DNA of 64,000 nucleotides from Magnaporthiopsis rhizophila (GCA_003049465.1 PYSS01000020.1:62001-126000), one strand, 5' to 3'. Positions 33,049 to 44,018 are shown, numbered from the stretch's first letter. Program-made: numbers and translations. The notes: a model not told the origin generated them from the sequence alone.

Positions 33049-33632
33049 GAGGCGGCGCCGCTTGGTTTCCCCTTCGATTCTTTTTATTAGCTAGTCGCAT
33101 TTTCCCACGCATACCCCACGGTCTGCAGACCTGTCCATAGAGAATGGCCATTTCCTTTCTAGCTGCTGCTTTGTGCGGGTGTGGACTTTGATGTGATCAT
33201 GCCTGAATCACCTGCTGTCGTGCTGGATGTCTGCTTTCAACGACGTGAATCACTCGCTTCCTCCCACAACCTTCTTGTTTGTTAACCGTCGGCTCGGATC
33301 TCATGGTGAACAAAAACGTTGGGCGTTATGGTCCGATCTGCGCCTACGTGCTCCTATTTCGAGATGTGGCACGCAGTCCAAAGATTGGTTCGAGATGCCA
33401 CCCCGCCGACGACATTGTCACCCCGCGACATTGACGTAACACATGTGTTCACTCCAGGCGGACATAAAAAAGAACTGTCTTGCCTGTCAAGATGACCCGA
33501 CTTTGTTACACTTGCCCCCCTGCTTCCCGAATCTCAATAATCAATATCAACAGCCGGCAGTGTGCAGCAGCACGACATAAGCCCCTCCTCGTCCGCAAAA
33601 CACCACCACAGCCAAAACAAACCCTCGCCGCC
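33049..33632. other. Intergenic between chitinase and small secreted protein
   Basis: Chitinase 3' UTR and promoter of the next gene. An A-rich, TATA-like string at about 33464-33472 lies roughly 165 bases before the next ATG. Nothing else is seen. Confidence 0.5.
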
Positions 33633-34079
33633 ATGAAGCTTCCCCCCACCAGCCTCCTCCTCGCCGCCCGGCTGGCCCTAGTCGGCGCCGTCAACAGCGG
33701 CGGCCTCGCCGAGATCGCCTTCTACACGGGGACGCAGTGCCACGGCAAGCAGCTCGCCATGGCGCGGCCGCCCATCCACGGCTGCTACCCGGTTGTCCCC
33801 GGGGCCGCGAACCACCAGTCCATGTCGGCGACCGTAGAAGCCGACTTGAGCCAGACGTGTAAGTTGGCTGGGCTTCTTTTAGACCGACTGAATTGGCATT
33901 TTGTGCTGATCCAAAGAGACAAAAAAAAAGGTGTCTCGTTCTACTCGGACGCCAGTTGCGCCGTCACCAAGATGGTGGCGGTCGCCCGGCCCAACGAGAC
34001 GTGCGTCAACTTTTACTCGCAGTCGGTGAACAGCTACAGGGTTCGGGACCTGAGGCCGTTTTCGGCGCTGGGCTATTGA
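33633..34079 (+). CDS. Small cysteine-containing secreted protein
   Basis: Hypothetical secreted protein of 124 aa. Exons are 33633-33858 and 33931-34079. The 72-nt intron has a strong GTAAGT donor and an acceptor at the end of an A run (AAAAG). It is in frame and stop-free, so an unspliced 148-aa form is formally possible. The splice restores a TGT cysteine codon. Residues 1 to about 21 are a signal peptide. Five cysteines lie at 36, 51, 76, 85 and 100, and a glycosylation sequon NET at 97-99. Two similar half-motifs (IAFYTGTQCHGK and VSFYSDASC) suggest a duplicated beta-hairpin fold like that of small crystallin-like fungal proteins. The function is unknown. It lies just downstream of a secreted chitinase on the same strand. 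Confidence 0.68.
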   Translation: MKLPPTSLLLAARLALVGAVNSGGLAEIAFYTGTQCHGKQLAMARPPIHGCYPVVPGAANHQSMSATVEADLSQTCKLAGLLLDRLNWHFVLIQRDKKKGVSFYSDASCAVTKMVAVARPNETCVNFYSQSVNSYRVRDLRPFSALGY

Positions 34080-34314
34080 GAAGTTAGGTTGTGGGAACCG
34101 GTCACCGGAAGCGGGAGCGGGTGGTATCTCGAGCTTGGATGTCGCGGTGCGCGGTGCTGCATAGTCGCCAATTCAAGTCAAAAGGAATCGACCTGGTAGA
34201 AAAGCGTGCGCGATAGAAATCATTGGAGTTTCATTCATCTTTTCGGCTTACCTTCTCCCATCTTTCAGGGGCAATTCGAAAAAAAAGAAGAGAAAAAAAA
34301 AAGCCAAGCACAAG

Positions 34315-34319
34315 AAAAA
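34315..34319 (-). terminator. Pol III terminator of tRNA-His
   Basis: On the minus strand a run of five T residues begins six bases after the tRNA 3' end, as expected for RNA polymerase III termination. A longer T run follows a little further on. Confidence 0.65.
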
Positions 34320-34324
34320 TATCT

Positions 34325-34395
34325 GGGCGTGGCAAGACTCGAACTTGCGTTTCTTCGGCCACAACGAAGTGTACTAACCCCTATACGACACACCC
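34325..34395 (-). tRNA. tRNA-His (GTG)
   Basis: The 71-nt minus-strand sequence folds as a cloverleaf. The acceptor stem GGGTGTG pairs with CACGCCC (one T:G wobble). The D arm is GTA...TAC. The anticodon stem CTTCG/CGAAG encloses the loop TTGTGGC with anticodon GTG. The T arm is GCAAG-TTCGAGT-CTTGC, which contains the B box. There is no intron. The extra 5' G of histidine tRNA is not encoded, as is usual in eukaryotes. Confidence 0.95.
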
Positions 34396-35036
34396 TTCTG
34401 TGGAACCACTGCGTCACCAAGGACGAAACGTTGGTGGACTTGGAGTTCGGGCGGAATCTGGCTCGCTCAACAACGCTGGGGTGCTGTGGGCAGGTGGAGC
34501 GGAGCGCTTTGGGCTTGACAGCTGACGCACGTGATCTCGGCAAGTCGCTGCTTTCGGCAGGATATATCATCCCTTGATTTCACCACGAATCCAAATTTTT
34601 ATAATGCTCCTTCGTATCTGGAGATGGTGGATGTAAGAAAAAAAAAACGACTGGCTAAGCGCCTTCACTCGCTTGGAGGACTCGCCCGAAACCAGCCGGG
34701 ATCGAATTTAATCCGCGATGCAGGACCCCCCAAAGAACCATGGCCCCAAGGCAGCTTGCTATCGACCTCTCCTGGTCGCGAGCTGGTGGATGTTCGTGCT
34801 CTGCCAGCAACCTCCCTGATCCACGACGCACAACATCCACAACAAACTCTCGCTACGTGCTTACTTGCTGCTCGTCACGTCGGGGCCTGGCGTTGGTCCT
34901 GCTCTCTACCTGGTATCGCCTCGCAGGCCCAAGGGACGCATCGTGCTCGATGACCTCGCTGACATCAAGGAAAAGTTGATGACCGGGTTTTCCGTGAACA
35001 TGTCTAGCTACATGCATGGCGACTGAGAGAAGCCCT
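34396..35036. other. Intergenic, tRNA upstream flank and STAND-like 3' flank
   Basis: About 640 bases with no recognisable gene. Open frames are short and overlap on both strands. Confidence 0.5.
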
Positions 35037-38000
35037 CTAATCTCTAGTCAAGTTCCCCAGTGCCTTTGCCCACTTCTTGAATCCCACCCACTGAATCCAT
35101 TTCCCGTATCTGTGCCTCGCTTGAATCTCTCGCGCGTGTCTGATTGCCCGTCTTGATCGTTCCCATGCCTGTTCTTGCCTGGCTATCCTCCCCAATATCC
35201 CGTTGCTTCTCCTTTCTTCCAACTTGCGTCTTTTCTCGTTGCGCAACTGCATTTCACTTCGCAAATCCAATGCAATCCTGTCCCGCATCCACATCTTGAA
35301 CCGCTGGTCTAAGCGACTCTGTCTCATTTTCTTCAGCACCCTCGCTGCGCTCGTCGACCTTCGTCGGGCCGCGACGAATGTAGCTCTTTGAAGTTGGTGG
35401 GCACGGTAGATGGATTCCAGCGTCCTGTGGACCATTTTGAAGTGCTTCTCGAGGACTTCGTCAAAGGATTCGTCATGGGGGTGCGGGAGTTCGTTAGCTG
35501 GAAGTGGCAAGACCATATCGACTGCTCCTAGCCACAGATCCCAGAAGCACACCGCTGAATAGTTCTTGATCCTGCGAGTATGCACCGGTTTCCCACGATA
35601 CCTCCAACGAGCTCGCCGGTACTCCAGCAGAATGGCTTCGAGATGTCGGACTGAGTCCTTGTCCTCCTCGCGCATCTCCAACCTCTCAGATTCGTCTGGG
35701 CAGATGCGGTGCTGCAGCCACCCTTGTTCCTTAGTTCGCGTCTGGCTGAGGCAGCATGTGTGTGCCATCTCGAGCCTCTCGAACAGCTCCAGCCTGCAGG
35801 CTTGAAGATAGTACTCCTCCTTCTCCATGCCCGCTATCCCACAAAGGCGGGCCCACTTGTGCAGCAACAAGATCGCCGCAGGCGTCCGCGTGCCACAATT
35901 GCCGGGGGACGCGGCCTGGTAGGTCTCGGGAAATGCGTTGAGCATGTAATGCGGCAGGCATCCCCCGGGAGAACAGCAGCCACGGACAGTGCATGAACCC
36001 CGCGTTGAGCAGTCGTGGCTGGACGAGCAAAAGCAGACACAGCCATCGGTGACTGTCGCATCCGAACCCCTGAGTACCGTTTTGCCCCCCTCGAATAGTT
36101 GCAAGAGGGGATTCTTCCGGAGTGTCCTGAACTTCATTTGCGCCATCCCAACCACGCCAGCGATGTAAAACTGAGCACCAGGGTAGGACCGTTTGTTCTC
36201 GGCGATCTCGACGGGAAAGACTCTCTGTTCGCTATGATGGAGAAGCCAAAGAGTGATGGGCCAGGCCGCGGAAGCTACGCCTTTGTGGCCCCACCGCTGG
36301 CACCATTTGAACAGGACTGTTTCGCCGGAGCCGTCCGAGGCATCTATGTCGTCAAAGCCAGCCCGGAGGAGGCAATCAAGAGCCGGCCATAGGAAGCCTC
36401 GCCACAGCAGTCTGTCCACCTCGATGTCAAGCAAAAACTCGTACGTAGAAAACCTTGAATGACAGTGGAGACTCTCCGGGATCTTGGCTGCATAATAGTC
36501 CCCCGTCATTGCTTCGAATACTTTTGCGGAGTGTCGTACCAGGAGCTTTCCCGGGAAGAGACCAAATTGCGCACAGTGATCGTCTTCTAGAGTCTCCAGT
36601 GCGAGATTGTTCAGCATCCTGCGCCGGCTAGCCAGTTCAGTGGCGACGGCCTCGAAGTTGCTGATACTGGACTCGGTTTGTATGGACTCGAGCGCCACAC
36701 CCAGGGCGAGCGGGTGGTGCTGAGGGGAGAATAGGGCGCTTGGTGTTTGTAGAAGGATGCGAACTGAGTCGACATCCTGGGCATCACAAGCCAGTAGCAA
36801 GGCTAAATGAACGTCGCAGCCTAGGCCGACCACATGCTCGAGGCCCTCTGGCCACCCGAGGGCCATGCCAGCCGCAGACGAGTCACCGTGCTGATCTGGG
36901 CACAGGTCGAAGAAAGTCACCGTCTGGATCCGATGTTTATTGATCGATCGCAGGCGGCTCAGATCATGTGTCGAATGACCTGCCAGCAGGAGAACTGCCA
37001 ACTCAGACAGGTCTGCCTCAAGATCTGGTCGGATCCTCGTCAGCCAGGGAAACATCCCCAGAATTCATATTGGCGATTACTCACAGGCTAGGAGATCGGG
37101 ATGCTCTCGGATGTACCGCCGTCGGTCGCGATAGTTCTTATCGCTCGAAAAGATGTGACTAATCGATTCTAGCGCATTCAAGTTTCGCATGGTATTGTAT
37201 ATTGGATGATGTCCCTGAGATCTGGTGTCGAGGATCCAGGCGCACGTCATCAATACACACTCGCCCTGTTGGGTTTCTAAAGGGTCCGCGCCGTACTTGC
37301 ATGCGAGGTGAGCAAGCGAAACTCCCCCTGGGCGCTGCGAAGTGAGGGAGTCTGTTCCTGCAATACAACATTTCGAGTATTACCACATACCAAATGAGCT
37401 GCTATCCAAGTTAGTTGCCGGTCAAAATCATGGTAAGGCTGGATTTCCCACTCACATCCCAAATAGTTCTATCTTGGCCGTTATCGACAACAATCTCATA
37501 GACAGAAGTTGGCCGCTTTTGTAGACAGTCTTCAAAATCCCGGCAAAGTTGATCTATCTGGCCAACCACAGACGCAATCGAAGGCGCTTTCCGATTGAGG
37601 TCCCCGATTCTACTATAGACTGATTTAAGAATCGAATAAGCTGGGGAATCCACATCCTTGATCCTAGGTATGAACCTGATGGGAGGGGAGAGGGACCAGG
37701 CGCCAGCGCCAGAGGTTGCGCCCAGCGTGAGCTCGACGGCTTTGTTGAGGAAAGGGGCGAGCATGATCGATACGGAATAGCGCCACGAGCTCGATCCACT
37801 TCTTGGGCACTCGCGCGAGTGTTCTGGGCGGCTCTCCTTCTCATAGCGGAAGATCCCACCTGCTGCAACGCGAGTCGTCGTCAAGGGTCGGCATCGACAG
37901 CGTGGTTTGCGGCGGCGGTACACGGGCTGGAGCGCATCACACGCCTCGGCGAGGGCGCTAGGGTAGCGTCCAAGTTGCCAGACGGCTTGTGGGGCCCAAT

Positions 38001-38820
38001 GATCCTGAGCTGCAAGTCCGGAATTCGGAAGGCTGGAGTGCTTGGCTGCGACGACGACTTTCAAGATTTGCGTTGGGACGGGGAATGTGTCGAGAGCTTT
38101 GTCTTGCTGAGGGACGGTAGAGAGAGCGAGACATATCTGGTCGAGTCTGCGGTTGACACCCTCGAGGCCAGACCCGAGGTTGTCCCTTATCGCCTCGACT
38201 GTGGCATTGGTGGCTCTGACACTGGGAACCATGTCTTCTTCGACGAGTTCGTGAGTGCGAGCAGTAGTATCTCTTTGCAAACGTTGACACACACAATTAG
38301 CCCCTGATGAGGACGCCCTTTCCGTTGCGGTCAGAGAGGGAACAACGCACCTTGCGAGGGCTATCGACTCTGCCATGATAACCAGAAGCACGCCCTTGAC
38401 CTCCTGATACAGGCGATCTATCCTCTGGCGGTCAGACCGCACCTCGTCACGCATTTGTATGTAGCGGGTACGGTTCCAGGCCAGCTTGAACGCATCGCGC
38501 TTGCGTCTGTCGGCCCCTTCCACAACAGACTCGAGCTTGCCGGCCAGAGCCTCGATGGCCCCTTTGAACTCGGCAGCCGGGCGTGAGAGACGGGCATGCT
38601 GCTCCGGCGTGAAGCCACTGGCGATGGTTGAGTGATCGTTGACGAGGCTCTCGACGCGGTCGGCCGAAAGCGTGAGATCAGCAATGATCTCGGCGACTTC
38701 CTTCGGTGCATCCTTGAGCTCCTGGAGCAGTTTGACCGCGGCCAGGACCGACTTGGCAGCCCCGATGCCGAGCTGGATCCCAGCTGTCGCAGCACCGAAG
38801 ACAGTCAGCGGATCAGCCAT
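35037..38820 (-). CDS. STAND-like N-terminal domain protein with ankyrin-like region; frame conflict in exon 3
   Basis: Large cytosolic protein of about 1,190 aa if intact. Proposed exons are 38820-38351, 38272-37456, 37401-37085 and 37012-35037. The start MADPLTVFGAATAGIQLGIG and the following helices (ELKDAPKEVAEII) match the fungal N-terminal domain of STAND/NLR-like proteins, a family that includes incompatibility and defence receptors. No NACHT domain is seen. An ankyrin-like stretch (GVSLAHLACKYGADP) lies in exon 3, and a further long region ends in a Lys/Arg-rich helical tail. Introns 1, 2 and 4 are canonical and phase-consistent. Exon 3 enters in phase 0 but its conserved part reads one base off. 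The switch falls at or near a five-base homopolymer (37324-37328). It could be a sequencing indel, an unrecognised small intron, or a real frameshift. Confidence 0.6.
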
Positions 38821-39245
38821 GACGGCGACGTCTCGGTGCGAGAAGTGCGTCGCATTCTGCTCGAGGAGAGCAGCGAGACATGAGGGGATAAGAATGGAAG
38901 GGAATGAGGACGCAGGGTTTGGCGCCCAAGCCGGCAGGGCAAAGCGGGGTGAGAGTGGAAGTGAGGAAGGTATTGGACAGGCGACGAATCAACGATTTTT
39001 TCTACTTCCACCATCCAAATGCGTCGATCGAGGCAGGGCAGCGGCGCAGTCGCGCTTCCACCCAGCCCCGGGACAGGCTGCGGCTTTCGGAACGGATCCT
39101 AATTCGGCGGGCTCCAGGCGTCAGCTGCTGCAAGTACAAATACCGGCTAAAAAGTGTTTCTGCACGATGCCGCCAGCTCAGACGGGCACCACCTTCGACT
39201 CCCTGCTTACCCCAACAGCTTCACCTCACAGAGTTAGCGGACAAT
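38821..39245. promoter_or_regulatory. Divergent promoter, STAND-like / EthD genes
   Basis: These 425 bases separate two start codons that point in opposite directions, so both promoters must lie here or overlap. No clear TATA or other core element was identified. Confidence 0.45.
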
Positions 39246-39783
39246 ATGGCGACGGGAAGCCCTCCGGATCTCCCGGCTCTCACGGGCCCGCCACCGAAGC
39301 CTGGGAAATACGCCAAGCTCTCGGTGCATTTCAAAAAGCGGCCCGACATCTCGGACGAGTATTTCTTCACCTATTGGGCCAACAACCACGTCTCGGTCTT
39401 CCTGGCCCTCACCGTCGGGCGGGACAAGATTAAAGGCTACAGCCAGGCAAGTCTCAATCGCTGCCACGGCACTTTTTTTTGCGCCCGACGTCAACACTGA
39501 CAGCCGGTGGAAAAAAAAACCACCTGGGAAACAGCGCCACGTCACGGCCGAAATGAAGGAAGTCGCCAAGGGTCTCGGGATGCCGGTTCTGGACTGCGAC
39601 GCTGTCGCCGAGCTCTGGGTCGAGTCTGCAGAGGACCTCAAGGGCTTGTTTGAGCTTCCCGAGTGGAAGAAAATAGCGACGGATGACAACCCGATTTTTT
39701 CTCTGCCTCCGGACTCGGTCGTTTTGGGGTTTGACAACGTCATCTGGGACCACAGGGAGGGAATCGAGAAGCTGGCGCCCTGA
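39246..39783 (+). CDS. EthD-domain protein (dimeric alpha/beta barrel)
   Basis: Small 149-aa protein of the EthD family (ferredoxin-like alpha/beta barrel). Members include decarboxylases and dehydratases of aromatic polyketide pathways and proteins of ether degradation. Exons are 39246-39446 and 39535-39783. The 88-nt intron uses a GC donor (CAG then GCAAGT) and a CAG acceptor, joined in phase 0. The domain starts with KLSVHFKKRPDISDEYFFTY, the first strand and helix, and continues over the splice as KGYSQ-RHVTAEM, typical of the conserved Tyr/His region. The C-terminal LFELPEWKKIATDD fits the last helix and strand. Its neighbours are a divergent STAND-like gene and a convergent NmrA-like gene, with a Zn2Cys6 regulator beyond. 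A role in the same pathway as the NmrA protein is inferred. Confidence 0.8.
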
Positions 39784-40077
39784 AGGACGCATGTCCGGGC
39801 AAGGTCGTGTTAGTGACTTGGCTGTTGCCATTTTTGCGTGCGTAGCCTAATCTACGTGACACGGAGTCCAGTGGTTAGGCGCAGCTATATAGTTGTTTGG
39901 AGGTTTTAAGAGATTTTATGTAGTCCAGGGAATTGATATCTCATTCCCCGGCATCTATTTGAGCAGTGATACGAGAAACACTCCGTCCGACACGTACGTA
40001 TGAACCATAACTATCAGGGGCGACGTCAGTTGCTAACATGACACTGGCAAGATGCCAGCTATCCATCACACATCCAG

Positions 40078-41316
40078 CTACTTCCTCCAGGCCTTGTCCA
40101 GCATCTCCTTCACCGTCATCGGCTTGATCTCGGGGAGCTGGTCGTTGAGAAACTTGACGCCCTTCAGATCGAAGGCGCCCTGCTCGAACCACAGGCCGAA
40201 AGCGGATGCCATGACATTCATGAACTCCTTGGGCCAGAACTTGTACAGCGGGACCTGGGCGGGCAGCTCCGTGGTCTGGCCGGTTTTGAGCTTCTCGACG
40301 CTGTCGTAGACAACGTTGAACTTGGTTCCTGAGGGACATCGTCGTCGTGACGGGTGGTCAGCAAGAAAAACTTTTACTCGCATGGGAGAAAGAGAAACAT
40401 TTGATGGCGCCCCACCTTTGGCGTCCTCGGCCAGAGCCAGGAATTCGTTCCAGGTAAGCCGGTCGCCGTACACGTTCGTCTCGGGATCCCATTTGGGCAG
40501 GTCCAGGCTGGCGGCGACGAAGCGGGCGACGTCGCTGCAATGGGTGAAGACGCCGGGGACGTTGCCCGACCCCGGCAGCGCGGCCGCGTTGTTGGCCATG
40601 TCGATCCAAAAGTAGGTGGGCATGCGGGAGTGGTACGAGGGGATGGCGGGGATGCCCCAGTAGTCCATAAAGTAGCCCGCGTTGAAGACGGTGTACTCGA
40701 GGCTTTTGGCCTTGCGCAGCTCTTCCCGGGCTCTGTTCCTCTGGTTCGCAGATTTGATGTCACCGGCGAGGCTGGGAGCGGAGGTTGTCAGGCCTTTTTT
40801 TTTTTTTTTTTTTTTTTCTGGTTTTGTTTAGGTAGGTGGCATGCGAAAACCGGGGAAAGCCCAAATGGCTTGCCTAGGTAGGTACCTACATATCATCGGC
40901 CGGTACCGCCCAGCCGCTGGAGATGATGCGTTTGGTGGTGCTGGACTGGTCCGCGGCGCGGATGAGGTTGATCTCGCCCGGGGGCGTGCCGCTGATCACT
41001 TCGCTGTGCATGGCGACGGCCGACACGACCGTGTGGACCTTGTTGTCTTCCAAAACCTTGGCCAAGGCGTCGACATCGGTGTAGTCGACAGCCACGATGG
41101 GCGCCCCGATCTCTGCGGCGAGAGCGGGGTCGGCCTGATGTCGGGCATGTTTAGTGGCACGAACCTCTGAGAGACGCCTCGGAGACGAAGGAGAGACGGA
41201 GATTTACTTACCTTGCGCGAGAGGACCTTGACGTCGTGCTTGCCCGTGGCCACGATGGCGTCGACGAGGAAGCGACCCACGTTGCCAGTACCGCCGGCGA
41301 TAGCAACGACGACCAT
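40078..41316 (-). CDS. NmrA-like NAD(P)-binding protein (isoflavone-reductase-type)
   Basis: Atypical short-chain dehydrogenase/NmrA-like family member, acting either as an oxidoreductase or as a redox-sensing regulator. Exons are 41316-41212, 41134-40890, 40771-40416 and 40328-40078. Introns are 77, 118 and 87 nt, with phases 0, 2 and 1 all consistent, giving 318 aa. The Rossmann motif GGTGNVG (GxxGxxG at 8, 11, 14) follows VVVAIA. Later family features are VHTVVSAVAMH, the block SLEYTVFNAGYFMDYWGIPA, and THCSDVARFVAASL. The residue in the catalytic Tyr/Lys position could not be settled by eye. Intron 2 contains a 25-base poly-T/A tract. The gene is divergent from the Zn2Cys6 regulator and convergent with the EthD gene. 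Confidence 0.88.
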
Positions 41317-41769
41317 GATGGGCAGATGTGATATAGATGTAGTTGAGGGATGTAGATGCGTTGAGTTGCCGGAGACTCTGCAATTTGGGGAGTAGGTTGC
41401 TGCTGATAGAGACAGTTTGTATGCCCTTGCTCTGAGAGAGGCATGCTCGTGTCTTTATTCACGTCTTTGATAGTCATGATGGGCTTCCATAGCGACGTGG
41501 GTGCAGTTCTCTTTGTTTCTTCTTGGTCAGCGTGGAGTTTGACCGGATGCAAATTGCTGCCGGCCAGGGGTGGATAGAGCTAGAGCTGGATCCGGCAGAG
41601 CCGGCCAGCGCCTGTTCGATTGTCAGCATGACTGGTCAGTCAGCAGGAACATACGGGCCGGAGGCAGATTGATTCCGGGCTCAAAATTATGCTTCCGAGA
41701 GAGCCGACTTAGACCTCCACGCTGATAGTCTCAACGTACAAACGTCAAAACATCACCAGATCCGGCCAA
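41317..41769. promoter_or_regulatory. Divergent promoter, NmrA-like gene / Zn2Cys6 regulator
   Basis: These 453 bases are shared by the two divergent starts. They contain a CGG-N6-CGG direct repeat at 41593-41604 and other CGG/CCG triplets, the half-sites that Zn2Cys6 dimers usually bind. Binding by the adjacent regulator is inference only. Confidence 0.45.
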
Positions 41770-44018
41770 ATGCCAAATCACCAGCACGTTACTCGATCAG
41801 GGGCTGCCCAGGAGGGGGCTGGCCCCTCGAGGAGACCACCAGGAAGACTACGTGTGACACAGGTAAGCCCGACTATCACGGAGCCCACCAAACGGCCGGC
41901 TGGCTTCCGTGCTAAGACGTGGACCTCCTCTAGGCCTGCGCGCGATGCCGGGCAGGCAAGATGCGATGCGACGGCCAGACGCCCACGTGCTCGCCGTGCG
42001 CCGACCGCGGCCACGGCGGCTGCGACTACCCCGCGGCTGTGAAGAGACGCGGGCTTGGAAAGAGGTAATTCGTGCCTCCAACTCTGGACACTCCTCCAGC
42101 TGGGGTCGGACCACGGCTGACAGCCGCGTAAAGCAAGCAGCGAATTGAGGCCCTGGAAGACCGCCTGGCCAAGCTAGAGGTTATGCTTCAGCAGGGGACC
42201 TCAGGCGGTGCGACAGGAACGTCGTCGCCAATGCCGGGCCCGGCGGACTCGGGATCCTCACCACCTTTGTCGGAACCGGAGCGTGAGGCGGCGGCGCCGC
42301 AGAGCCTGGGCCGGATCGTTCTGCCGGGCACCGTCGCCGTCCGGGATGCGGACCTGTGGCGTATCGAGCATGCCATCGACGACGTCTGCGCCGAGCTGCC
42401 GTTCCTGCGGCGGTCGTGGTTGGTCGATCGCGCCCGCCGGCCGCGCGCGCAGGACGCCGCCTGGTGGCGGGGCCTTTTGCACGCCGTTGTGGCCGCCGCT
42501 ATCCAGACCAAGAGAGCCCTGGTGGCCTCGCACGCGGTATCGGCGCACTCGTGGGCGCTCTTCAGGGGCGCCTACGCCGTCCTCCCGGAGCTGCTCCTCC
42601 AGGGCGGGAGCCTTGGCGCGGCGCAGGCCGTCATGGCCATGGCCATGTTCATGCGGCTGTCGGCGGACTCGCAGGCGACGGCTATGCTGCTATCTATCGC
42701 GGTCAGAATGCAGCATGCGATCGGTCTTGGAATCGGGGCCAACGGCCGCTGCAGATTTTCCACGGCTGAAGAGGAGGAGGAGGAGGAGGAGGAGGAGGAT
42801 GGGCAGCGGCTGCTCTGGGCCACCGTGATCTTGGACGCGGACATGAGCGCCGGCTCTGGCCTGCCGCCTGCGCGTGCAGACCTCGATAACATCACTCTCA
42901 ACCCGCCAAGGTTCACTGGCAGCCATCACAAGGACGTCATATTTGCACTCAGAGCAGAGCTTGCCCGAATCCAGGCCCGTGTTGGCGCACACCTGGTCGA
43001 CCCAAAGGAGGCGGCTCTTGCTGCCCTGGAGCTGGAGCTGGATTCTTGGGCTCTCCAGACTCCCTTCAACGGCATGCTAGACTCGAGGGACCTGCCAGTA
43101 TCTGCCGGCTGTAGCGCCGATGCTGACAATGTGCCCACGCTGATGCTGAAGCTGGCATATTTCAACTGCCGATCTATGATTTGCTGGGCCTTTGCGCGTC
43201 TCGTGGCGACCGAGGCTGCTCAAGCCGGTGAACCGATAGACAGACCCGATGACAGGGCCGCTGGCCACAGACGCACTGCTCGCCAAGTGTCTAGAGCGAC
43301 ACTACGGTCTCTTCCCCAGTTTCCAAGACGGTCATTCACAAGTCTCTGGTAAGCGGTACCGCTGTGAAATCTATCCGGATGGCCCGCGGCTGACGAATCT
43401 CGCAGGACGGCATTGCGCTACCCCGTTTCCGCCGGCGTGGCCCTCCTGGCCATTGTGACCGGGGACCCCGCGAACCCGGAGGCGAAGGATGATCTGCCGC
43501 TGCTGGCGTCTTTTGTCAGCTTCCTCCAGAGCATGGTGGTTCACGAGGGCGGCGCCGGCTGCGATCTCCAGAAAATGCTCGACGGCATCACCAAGATGGA
43601 AAAGGTGGCCAGGGACGCCGTGGCGGCGGCGTCGCTCGCCCCGACCATGCCCGTGGACCCATCGCTGTGGCCCCTGGCTGTCGCCTCTGGCCGCACAGGC
43701 AAGGTGAGTTGCGAGTCTTTTGCTGGTATTCGATCCCCCCCGCTTGAGTCTGTGAGCTGAATAATGTGTTTTTTTTTTCTTCTTTTTCAATGGTCCCTCT
43801 AGGCCATCGGCCAGCTCCTCGCTTGCAAGGCCTATCACCCAATGTATGTGGCACAAAGCTTCATGGGGAACACGGTCACGCTCGACAATGACGCGGCCAG
43901 GCAGCTCGCCGAGATTGTGGGCATACCGTGGGGTGAGGGTGGTTATGGCCCCTTTGTCCCCGATTCTCTGATGCCCGCCACGTATGGGTTCAGGTTCGAG
44001 GCTGGGAGTCCTGCTTGA
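41770..44018 (+). CDS. Zn(II)2Cys6 transcription factor
   Basis: Nuclear pathway-type regulator. Exons are 41770-41862, 41934-42064, 42134-43348, 43406-43703 and 43803-44018. Introns are 71, 69, 57 and 99 nt, and the phases agree throughout, giving 650 aa. Exon 2 codes a perfect zinc cluster with cysteines at 33, 36, 43, 50, 53 and 61 (C-x2-C-x6-C-x6-C-x2-C-x7-C). A short coiled coil follows (KQRIEALEDRLAKLEVML). The middle resembles the fungal-specific regulatory domain (QATAMLLSIAVRMQHAIGLG) and contains a poly-Glu run coded by a GAG microsatellite. Exon 4 starts with WTALRYPVSAGVALL once spliced. Intron 2 ends in an AAG acceptor rather than CAG or TAG. It probably controls the neighbouring NmrA-like and EthD genes, an inference from position. 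Confidence 0.88.
42771..42799 (+). repeat. GAG microsatellite coding poly-Glu
   Basis: About ten GAG units inside the Zn2Cys6 regulator encode an uninterrupted run of glutamates between the regulatory-domain blocks. It is a likely length-polymorphic site. Confidence 0.9.

Noticed and set aside
37277..37462. Separate small gene coding YHDFDRQLTWIAAHL in the STAND-like locus
   Set aside because: It overlaps the larger gene's exons and an intron with canonical signals. It is treated as part of the frame-conflict question, not as its own gene.
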